Positions 18,501 to 24,420 of a stretch of 42,050 nucleotides of DNA are shown here, in pieces. This stretch comes from Anaerolineales bacterium UBA2181. GTDB lineage: Bacteria; Chloroflexota; Anaerolineae; Promineifilales; UBA4811. The notes under the pieces were generated by a model, which did not search any database, had not been told where the DNA came from, and saw only the letters and a program-made list of their open reading frames with translations. The stretch is from the NCBI GenBank assembly GCA_002328075.1, contig DCVT01000003.1:1-42050 (forward strand). Direction: 5' to 3'. Made by a program: the position numbers and the translations under genes. Within the stretch, counting starts at the first letter, position 1, and each line of letters begins with the position of its first letter.

Positions 18501-18757
18501 AAACCTGCCTCCGAGCGGCCGAGCTGCTGCTCGAGCAAGACGATATGGAACGGGCCATCGCCCTGGCCGAACGAGCTTTGGCTTCCGACAACTGCTGTGA
18601 AGCCGCCTACCGCCTGCTGATCCGGGCATACCTGAAAAAGGACGAGCAAGTCGCCGCGCGCCGCGTCTATGAGCGTTGCGAGCTGGCACTGCGGCAAGAG
18701 ATTGGGGTGGAACCCATGCTGGAGACGGCGGCGCTACTGGGCATCGAGAGATCTTGA
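15518..18757 (+). CDS. MalT-like STAND ATPase with SARP/BTAD output domain
   Basis: A 1,079-residue regulator. Residues about 30-330 form a MalT-type STAND ATPase: P-loop NTGYGKST at 47-54, Walker B AVLVLDDYHLV, and the RFLLRTSIL..L.P..CDWLLG segment typical of MalT relatives. TPR-like helical repeats follow to about residue 810. From VNALGRFAVRRGQEV on there is a winged-helix SARP domain (EKARQLFELLLI, FLWRDEINAALWPD) and a bacterial transcriptional activator domain (YEQALLHYQGDLLP to RRVYERCELALRQEIGVEP). Known relatives bind an inducer and ATP, oligomerise and activate transcription. It lies 230 bp upstream of the PHA block on the same strand and could control it, which is inference. No LuxR-type helix-turn-helix is present. 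Confidence 0.9.
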   Translation: MSEFGQDLIVRARLVLPRPRRYLLQRPALNARILQAQRYRLSIVQANTGYGKSTALVAALQTGPLPLLWYSITESDQEPLLFLLHLIYAFRSRWIGFGAMALQVMQQAGTAPFSHRAVIDAISNEFIGLPDGRAVLVLDDYHLVNRASPIGVIVDHLLEVLPPQLHLIIAARQRPALKTLTDWSVKGELWEIGQRDLAFSADEIDALFRTEYQFPLTAGQVQRLAEETEGWVIALQIIWHSLQSGVASTPDQILAALPSSLEDLFAYLAREVLSRRPLPIQRFLLRTSILRQLEPAACDWLLGWHGSAALLQELYDDNLFLVHLGDAYRYHHLFHDFLRHALQIQAVPDAGDVRSLHGQAAFYYQERRNPEEAIAHWLAAEEYEAAADLMARTGEGLVRNGRLDVLSEWVTALPLATLEDYPILMIQMGELCRFASRFDEALAWYRQAQERYLSLRDVAGASRALRGQAVVYLDTVRPIKAESLLQEALRLVDGQPDREEKARLLDLMAENMTNRGKSEEAAALRRQARELLEEGPSDADRHVRVLLRTGRLDEVWAILEERAADERRRFRPEQFREPRSHRETLLVLSLLHSWQGRPEQARTCAQDGIAIGRSLGSPFIEAVGYMRLGHAWQISDRVDKAERALSCYRQAMEIGERLAVPRTKVEALWGLCRLHGFHGDLAEAERCAQEGIQVALAAGDEWIAALTTAMLAACYVLAGDDQAEPWLDRSANAFRDSGDHFGQCVTQLWRCLLYHRRGEPPKVLTSAVDDLLARVRTHNLQFLFNRVTFLGPPDPASAIPLLIAGRRDWAGPLLIDMGVAPETQFHPGYTLRVNALGRFAVRRGQEVVEDGEWHREKARQLFELLLIRRDRFLWRDEINAALWPDAVEEAAEAQFKVTLNALNRTIEPARPPRAPTLFVQRRGSSYGIHPGAPLWLDAAEFEKQTKRAAKAPSTPEALENYEQALLHYQGDLLPDCLYNDWSRDERERLRQLHLQTCLRAAELLLEQDDMERAIALAERALASDNCCEAAYRLLIRAYLKKDEQVAARRVYERCELALRQEIGVEPMLETAALLGIERS

Positions 18758-18986
18758 GCCGCGCCCGCTACGCGAATCGCCGACGCCGGGTCAGGGGGAG
18801 CATCCGTAGTCCGGTTTCCTCGAAGCCGCGTATCGCGGCGATCCCGAACTGCGTTCAGACCGGGCAAGACGCAACCTGGTTGTAACTCCTTTGAAACCGA
18901 CCCTGGCTATACTGGTGGTGATTTGGTGTCGCGCGCCATGGGAGCGCTCGGGCAGCGTTCCACTGTTCAAACCAGGAGGAAGAATC
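18758..18986 (+). promoter_or_regulatory. Leader region of the PHA gene block
   Basis: This 229-bp gap precedes the first PHA gene. GCCGCG-TAT-CGCGGC forms a small perfect hairpin at 18825-18839. TATACT at 18908-18913 is a good -10 candidate, but I find no convincing -35 at 17 bp, as expected for an activator-dependent promoter or a wrong guess. The strong AGGAGGA at 18974-18980 serves the ATG at 18987. Confidence 0.35.
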
Positions 18987-19235
18987 ATGATGCCAGAGGA
19001 TTTCTTTAGCAAGAACATGGAGATGTGGGATCGATTCACCTCGACCTATATGGAGAATATGTTCAAGATGGTTGACAAAACCATCGGTCAGTCCAAGGCC
19101 TTTCAGGATCGGGTAAATCAAGCGGCGGCGGAGGCGGTGTCGGCTCAACTGGACGCTTCGCTTCAGGCGCTCAAGACCCTTCAGGAGCAGGTAGAGGCGC
19201 TCTCTGCCAAGGTAGATCAGTTGGTCAAAAAGTAG
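18987..19235 (+). CDS. Phasin/PhaE-like small helical protein
   Basis: An 82-residue, almost wholly alpha-helical protein with an N-terminal amphipathic segment (FFSKNMEMWDRF, YMENMFKMVD), a central Ala/Gln-rich part, and a C-terminal heptad-like coiled coil (LQALKTLQEQVEALSAKVDQL). Phasins coat PHA granules, and PhaE-type subunits stimulate class III synthase; short proteins with this layout occur beside phaC genes. The ATG at 18987 has an ideal AGGAGGA six bases upstream; the in-frame ATG at 18990 is a second option. It is the first gene of the block and precedes the PHA synthase by 33 bp. The assignment rests on composition and context rather than on a strict motif. Confidence 0.65.
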   Translation: MMPEDFFSKNMEMWDRFTSTYMENMFKMVDKTIGQSKAFQDRVNQAAAEAVSAQLDASLQALKTLQEQVEALSAKVDQLVKK

Positions 19236-19268
19236 ACGGCCGCCGCCTTTAGGAAACAGGACAGACCC

Positions 19269-20894
19269 ATGTCCACTCCCTGGGAGGAGCTCTACAAGCT
19301 GGCTAGCGGGACGCTGACAGCGATCGGCCGCGTGCAGCAGGCAAACATGGTGGCTGCCTCACGCAGCATGGAACTGCTTTCCCACGCCTACTCCAGAGTG
19401 TTGGGCGGGCCAGGCGGAGAGGTGCTGCCGTCCGATCGGCGATTTGCCGACGCAGAGTGGAGCGAGAACCCGGCATTTGACCTCATCAAACAGGCCTACC
19501 TCATCACGGCGCAGTGGATGACGGACCTGGCGGACAGCACAGAGGAGATTGACCCACGGCTGCACCATCACGCCCGGTTCTGGGCTGCGCAGACGACCGA
19601 CGCATTGAGTCCCGCCAACTTTCCGTTGACCAACCCGGCTGTGCTCCACGAGACGCTGCGCACTGGTGGAGCGAATCTGAACCGGGGGGTACAGAACTTG
19701 ATGCGGGACGTCCAGAAGCGACGCATCAGCATGGTGCCGGAGAACGCCTTTCAAGTCGGAAAGGATCTGGCGCTGACGCCAGGAAAGGTCATCTACCGGA
19801 ATGCCCTGATCGAGCTGTTGCAGTACTCCCCGACCACAGAGTCGGTTCGTGCAGTCCCCATCCTGGTGGTGCCGCCCTGGATCAACCGCTACTATGTCAT
19901 GGATATGCGGCCGGACAACTCGCTGTTCAAATACCTGGTGGAAGCCGGTTTCACCGTGTTCACCATCAGTTGGAGGAACCCAGACAGCTCACTTCGACAC
20001 CTCACGTGGGATGACTATACCGACCTGGGGCTGCTGGATGCCCTCCGCGTGGTCAAATCCATCACCGGCGCACCACGCGTTAACGCCGTCGGCTATTGCC
20101 TGGGTGGCATCATTCTTGAGGTCACCGCAGCCTATCTGGCGGCCGTCGGCGATTCGGGCCTGAACACCGTCACGCTGTTCACCACGCACCAGGATTTCAC
20201 CGACGCCGGCGACGTGGTCATTTTCATCAGCGAGGCTGGGGTGAAGTTCCTGGAATGGTTGATGGCGGCTAGCGGGGGATACCTCGACGGTCGCAGCATC
20301 GGCGCGACCTTTAACATGCTGAGGTCCAACGACCTGGTGTGGCACTACTGGGTGCACAACTACCTGCTGGGCGAGGACCCACCCGCCTTTGATCTGCTCT
20401 ACTGGAACAGCGACGGGACTCGGGTTCTGGAACGGGTTCACGCTTTTTTGATTCGCGAGTTCTTTTTGGGCAACAAACTAGTGGAGCCGGACGGCATCCG
20501 AGTCAAAGGACAAGGCATCGACGTCCGGCGGATCACAGCTCCGGCATACGTGGTGGCGGCCGAGGCCGACCACATTGTCCCCTGGAAGGGAGCTTTTCGT
20601 GCCCGTGAACTGCTGGGCGGACCGGTGCGTTTCGTGCTCACCGAAAGCGGGCACATCGCCGGAATCATCAACCCGCCGCCGGGCAAGAAACGCAGCTATT
20701 GGACAAACCAAGATGGCCCGACCGACGACGCCGCCTGGCTGAATGGCGCAACCCGGAACGCAGGCAGTTGGTGGTTGGACTGGGTGCCCTGGTTGCACGG
20801 CCACTCGGGTGAGTCGGCACCGCCGCCCCCGTTGGGCAGTGAAGAATTCCCTCCGATCATGGACGCGCCTGGAAGTTATGTGTTGGAGAATTAG
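19269..20894 (+). CDS. phaC: PHA synthase, class I type
   Basis: A 541-residue poly(3-hydroxyalkanoate) polymerase that adds (R)-3-hydroxyacyl-CoA to growing polyester on the granule surface. The lipase-like box is GYCLGG with Cys277 as nucleophile; Asp434 (EADHIVPW) and His462 (SGHIAGIINPP) complete the triad, and the 28-residue Asp-His spacing equals that of the Cupriavidus class I enzyme. An N-terminal helical domain of about 180 residues, VPPWINRYYVMDM and FTISWRNPD are further class I/II hallmarks. It ends 3 bp before a PhaE-like gene and is followed by a second, shorter synthase, so two different types are encoded together. Class I enzymes normally work without a partner, so the neighbouring PhaE-like subunit probably serves the second one. 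Confidence 0.93.
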   Translation: MSTPWEELYKLASGTLTAIGRVQQANMVAASRSMELLSHAYSRVLGGPGGEVLPSDRRFADAEWSENPAFDLIKQAYLITAQWMTDLADSTEEIDPRLHHHARFWAAQTTDALSPANFPLTNPAVLHETLRTGGANLNRGVQNLMRDVQKRRISMVPENAFQVGKDLALTPGKVIYRNALIELLQYSPTTESVRAVPILVVPPWINRYYVMDMRPDNSLFKYLVEAGFTVFTISWRNPDSSLRHLTWDDYTDLGLLDALRVVKSITGAPRVNAVGYCLGGIILEVTAAYLAAVGDSGLNTVTLFTTHQDFTDAGDVVIFISEAGVKFLEWLMAASGGYLDGRSIGATFNMLRSNDLVWHYWVHNYLLGEDPPAFDLLYWNSDGTRVLERVHAFLIREFFLGNKLVEPDGIRVKGQGIDVRRITAPAYVVAAEADHIVPWKGAFRARELLGGPVRFVLTESGHIAGIINPPPGKKRSYWTNQDGPTDDAAWLNGATRNAGSWWLDWVPWLHGHSGESAPPPPLGSEEFPPIMDAPGSYVLEN

Positions 20895-20897
20895 CCC

Positions 20898-21242
20898 ATG
20901 AGCGAAAAATCACCGAGCGATCCATTCTCGCAGATGCTGCAATTGTACGATGATTGGACCAAGACCTGGTCCAGCGCCATGAGCGAGATGGTAGCCAGTA
21001 AGGGCTTTGCTGATTCGGTCACCCAGCAGATGGAGAGCGGATTGAGTACCATGGGCCTGTTTCGCCGTCAGGTGAACGAGGCTATGGAGCAGTATCTGCA
21101 GCAGATGAGCCTGCCCACGCGTCGGGAGGTGCTCAATCTGGCAGAACGCTTGACTCACATCGAAATGCGACTGGATGACCTGGACGCCAAGTTGGACGGA
21201 ATGCTGGACCTGCTGCGGTCGCCACGGCGGCGAGCCACCTAG
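20898..21242 (+). CDS. phaE: PhaE-like PHA synthase subunit
   Basis: A 114-residue helical protein with two Trp/Met-rich amphipathic stretches (YDDWTKTWSSAMSEMV; FRRQVNEAMEQYLQQMSLP) followed by TRREVLNLAERLTHIEMRLDDLDAKLD, a coiled-coil tail that matches the C-terminal pattern of PhaE, the non-catalytic subunit of class III PHA synthase. Classical PhaE is roughly three times longer, so this is a compact version. It starts 3 bp after the class I-type synthase and lies 56 bp before the class III-type synthase, its likely partner. The overall plan is shared with the 82-residue protein that opens the block, suggesting duplication. Family level is fairly secure; exact role is inferred. Confidence 0.72.
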   Translation: MSEKSPSDPFSQMLQLYDDWTKTWSSAMSEMVASKGFADSVTQQMESGLSTMGLFRRQVNEAMEQYLQQMSLPTRREVLNLAERLTHIEMRLDDLDAKLDGMLDLLRSPRRRAT

Positions 21243-21298
21243 GCAGCCGGCGACCGGTCCGCACGCATTCGCTTGGGTGATCACTGGGAGGCTCGGCG

Positions 21299-22414
21299 AT
21301 GATGGGGATAGCAGAGAACGCCAGGCAGGTTGAGAAAAGCTACCTGCGTATGGCCGAAGGCGCCAAGGCCATTGTCGATTCTCTGGATGCTCCGGTTGGC
21401 TTGACGCCCAAGGAATTGGTGTGGAGCCTCAACAAAACCAACCTGTACCGCTACACTCCTACCAAGCCATCCGGCGAACGGCTTCCGGTTCCGCTTCTGT
21501 TGGTCTATGCGTTGATCAACCGGACATTCATATTTGACCTGGCGCCTGGGCGGAGCTTTGTTGAGTTCATGGTCGGCGAGGGGTTCGACGTGTACTTGTT
21601 GGACTGGGGTCGGCCGGGTCCGGAGGACAGGAACACCAGCTTTGACGACTATGTCACCCAATACCTGTACCGCGCGGTTCGAAAACTGCTGCGCATCTCT
21701 GGCGCTCCCGACCTATCGATTCTTGGGTACTGCCTGGGCGCCACGATTAGCACGGTGTTTACCGCGCTCTACCCTGAGGTGCCGATACGTAACCTCATCC
21801 TGCTGACTGCGCCTATCGACTTTGCGGAACAGCCTGAAAGCTCTTTGGCCTTGTGGTTGCAGGAGGGCCGGCTGGATGTGGACCGGTTGGTGGAATCGTT
21901 CGACAATGTTCCCGGCGAACTCATCCGTCATTGGGCCAAAATGCTCAAGCCGGTGGAGAACTTTGTGGGCGCATACGTCAACCTGTTCCGACAACTGGAG
22001 GACAAATCGGCGGTGCAGGGCTGGCAGGCGGTCAATCGGTGGGTAGAGGATGTGGTGCCGGTCGCCGGAGCGGCCTTCCGGCAGTTTGTGATGGATTATG
22101 TGCGAGCCAACAAGCTGGTGCGCGGGCAGTTGGAGATCGACGGAAGGCCGGTTGACTTGGGCCGCATTCGGGCGGCCGTGCTCAATGTCGTCGCCCAATA
22201 CGATCATCTGGTGGCGCAGTCTCAGGCCCAAAGCATCATGGGGCTGATCTCGAGCCAGGACAAGGAGATGCGGGTAATACCCTCGACGCACGTCGGCATC
22301 ATGGCCAGCGCCCGAGCGCGGGACAAACTGTGGCCGGAAATCGCGTCCTGGTTGGAGCCCAGGTCTGGCCGCCTACCGCTGTCAGCCAAAGCCGGTGCGT
22401 CATCGGCAACATAG
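21299..22414 (+). CDS. phaC: PHA synthase, class III type (PhaC subunit)
   Basis: A 371-residue catalytic subunit of a class III PHA synthase. The box GYCLGA carries Cys145; Asp302 (AQYDHLV) and His331 (STHVGIM) complete the triad, at nearly the same positions as in the Allochromatium vinosum enzyme. YVLVYALINR-like and DVYLLDWGRPG segments are also typical. GGGAGG lies seven bases before the ATG at 21299; an ATG at 21302 is possible. The PhaE-like gene upstream is the expected partner. Having both this and a class I-type synthase in one transcript suggests different monomer chain lengths or a mixed complex, which sequence alone cannot decide. Confidence 0.93.
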   Translation: MMGIAENARQVEKSYLRMAEGAKAIVDSLDAPVGLTPKELVWSLNKTNLYRYTPTKPSGERLPVPLLLVYALINRTFIFDLAPGRSFVEFMVGEGFDVYLLDWGRPGPEDRNTSFDDYVTQYLYRAVRKLLRISGAPDLSILGYCLGATISTVFTALYPEVPIRNLILLTAPIDFAEQPESSLALWLQEGRLDVDRLVESFDNVPGELIRHWAKMLKPVENFVGAYVNLFRQLEDKSAVQGWQAVNRWVEDVVPVAGAAFRQFVMDYVRANKLVRGQLEIDGRPVDLGRIRAAVLNVVAQYDHLVAQSQAQSIMGLISSQDKEMRVIPSTHVGIMASARARDKLWPEIASWLEPRSGRLPLSAKAGASSAT

Positions 22415-22458
22415 AAATCGCGCGCACGCCCGAACCCTGTGGCGAACCGCCGAATTAG

Positions 22459-22486
22459 GTGACCGCAGGGGCAGGCTGCCGGTCAC
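22459..22486 (+). promoter_or_regulatory. Hairpin between class III phaC and the KAS III-like gene
   Basis: GTGACCG at 22459-22465 pairs with CGGTCAC at 22480-22486, and three more inner pairs form past a single bulge. It lies in the 114-bp gap after the PHA synthase genes and has no T-tract. It may stabilise or partly terminate the upstream PHA message. Confidence 0.45.
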
Positions 22487-22528
22487 ATTGGAAACAGCAG
22501 TTCATATGCCAGCCCAGAGAGAACATTC

Positions 22529-23605
22529 ATGCCCCCTTTGAATCCGCCGGTTTCGATTGGCGTCGCCAGTGTAGGCATCTATGTGCCGCAGCCGGTATTG
22601 ACCTCGGCCGACATTGCCGAACAGAGCGGGCTCCCCGAATGGGTGATCCGCGACAAGCTCGGAATCCACCAGAAGCACATGGCCGGTCCAGGTGACCACA
22701 CCAATCAGATGGGCATCTGGGCCGCCCAGGACTGCCTGTCGCGCTGCGACATCCCGCCCGAGGAGATCGACCTGGTTTTGTGCACCAGCGAGGAATGGAA
22801 AGAGTATCTCCTCTGGACGGCCGGGATCAAACTGGCCTATGAGGTCGGTGCCACCCGGGCCTGGGCCATCGACACCACCATGCGCTGCGGTTCCACCATC
22901 GCGGCACTCAAGATGGCCAGGGACATGATGACCGCCGACCCCGAGATAAACACCGTGCTCATTGCCGGGGGGTACCGAAACGGCGATCTGATCAATTTCA
23001 AGAACCACCGGACCACCTTCTTGTTCAATTTGGCAGCCGGCGGCGGCGCCATGCTGCTGCGAAAGCACTTGCCCCGCAATCATGTGCTGGGCGCCCATCT
23101 GATGGCGGATGGTTCGATGAGCGAACACGTCATCGTCCCCGCCAGTGGAACCCGGCAGTTTCCCACCGACCAGGCAGTGGCAGAAGGCCTGTTCTACCTT
23201 GATCTTGTCGAGCCGGAGGCAATGAAAGACCGATTGAACGCGGTCTCGATGGACAACTGGCTGCATTGTGTCGATGAAGCCTTGCGGAAAAGCGGCTGCA
23301 CGCGCGAGGAGATCGGCTTTCTGAACATGCTGCACGTCAAACCCTCGGCACACCTGGATATGCTCCGGCGCCTGGGACTTGCTGAGGAGCAATCGGTCTA
23401 TCTGGAGGAGTACGGTCACACTGGCGAACAAGACGCCATGTTTTCCATTGTCGAAGGGCTCAGGCAGGGCAGGCTCCATGACGGCGACCTGATGGTCCTG
23501 GTTGCCGCCGGCATTGGTTATGCCTGGGGAGCAGCCTGTGTCCGTTGGGGGCCCGGTGATACCTCATCAGCAAAAGGAGATAAAGGCAATGCGGTTGAAG
23601 GATAG
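22529..23605 (+). CDS. KAS III-like (FabH-type) condensing enzyme
   Basis: A 358-residue thiolase-fold protein of the beta-ketoacyl synthase III group. Cys120 lies in DTTMRCGSTIAAL, the acyl-accepting site, and His269 in MLHVKPS. The position that holds the catalytic Asn in FabH (YGNTSAAS) reads YGHTGEQD here, so Asn is His297. That change and the loss of the HQAN motif suggest a non-standard reaction, such as acyl transfer or thiolase-like chemistry, rather than normal malonyl-ACP condensation. It follows the PHA synthase genes and overlaps the reductase gene by 17 bp, suggesting the pair makes and reduces a 3-ketoacyl thioester. Substrates are unknown. Confidence 0.82.
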   Translation: MPPLNPPVSIGVASVGIYVPQPVLTSADIAEQSGLPEWVIRDKLGIHQKHMAGPGDHTNQMGIWAAQDCLSRCDIPPEEIDLVLCTSEEWKEYLLWTAGIKLAYEVGATRAWAIDTTMRCGSTIAALKMARDMMTADPEINTVLIAGGYRNGDLINFKNHRTTFLFNLAAGGGAMLLRKHLPRNHVLGAHLMADGSMSEHVIVPASGTRQFPTDQAVAEGLFYLDLVEPEAMKDRLNAVSMDNWLHCVDEALRKSGCTREEIGFLNMLHVKPSAHLDMLRRLGLAEEQSVYLEEYGHTGEQDAMFSIVEGLRQGRLHDGDLMVLVAAGIGYAWGAACVRWGPGDTSSAKGDKGNAVEG

Positions 23606-24353
23606 AGTGACGCTCATCACCGGAGGCGCGGCCGGCATCGGCAAGGCCACCGCCGAACGGTTCGCCGAGGAGGGCGCCCGAGTGGCCATCTGCGACGTCA
23701 ACGAGTCCGCCGGCCAACAGGTGGTGGCCACGCTGGGGCCGGACGCCTGCTTTGAAAAGGTCAACGTGGTCGACCGGCAGGAGGTGCAGGCCTGGGTCGA
23801 TGGCGTGGTGGCCCGTTACGGCCGGATCGACGTCCTGGTGAACAATGCCGGGGTCCTGCGCGACAACCAACTGGTCCGGATGAAGGATGGCGAGTTGGTG
23901 AAACAGATGTCCGAGGCGGATTTCGACCTGGTGATCGCGGTGAACCTCAAAGGGGTCTTTAACTGCACGCAGGCGGTGGCTCCCGTCATGATCCGGCAGG
24001 GCAGCGGCGTGATCCTCAATGCCACCTCCATTGTCGGGCTGGACGGCAACTTTGGCCAGACCAACTACGTGGCGACCAAGGCCGGCGTCATCGGCATGGC
24101 CAAGGTTTGGTCCCGCGAGCTGGGACGCTATGGCATCCGCGTGAACACCGTGGCCCCGGGTTTCACCGCCACGGAGATGGTGATGCAGATGCCGGAGAAG
24201 ATACTGGAAGGCATGAGAGCCCGAACTCCGTTGGGCAGGATGGGCGAGCCACGCGACATTGCCAACGCCTACCTCTTCTTGGCCTCCGACGAAGCCAGCT
24301 TTATCTCCGGCGTGGTGTTGCGGGTAGACGGAGGGATCGTCGTCGGAACATGA
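23589..24353 (+). CDS. SDR-family 3-ketoacyl-CoA/ACP reductase (FabG/PhaB type)
   Basis: A 254-residue short-chain dehydrogenase with cofactor loop TGGAAGIG (11-18), NNAG (86-89) and active-site Ser147, Tyr160 and Lys164. Asp36 at the end of the second strand usually selects NAD(H) over NADP(H), which differs from typical PhaB. In this setting it most likely reduces 3-ketoacyl-CoA to the (R)-3-hydroxy form used by PHA synthase, or runs in reverse for breakdown. The ATG at 23589 has GGAG nine bases upstream and lies inside the end of the KAS III-like gene, so the two are probably translationally coupled. Family certain, substrate inferred. Confidence 0.9.
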   Translation: MRLKDRVTLITGGAAGIGKATAERFAEEGARVAICDVNESAGQQVVATLGPDACFEKVNVVDRQEVQAWVDGVVARYGRIDVLVNNAGVLRDNQLVRMKDGELVKQMSEADFDLVIAVNLKGVFNCTQAVAPVMIRQGSGVILNATSIVGLDGNFGQTNYVATKAGVIGMAKVWSRELGRYGIRVNTVAPGFTATEMVMQMPEKILEGMRARTPLGRMGEPRDIANAYLFLASDEASFISGVVLRVDGGIVVGT

Positions 24354-24420
24354 TGTCGGTCTGGATCGCTCCGATGCTGGGCGGCCGGCCGTATTGAAGC
24401 GCATAGGGAAAAGAGCCTGG

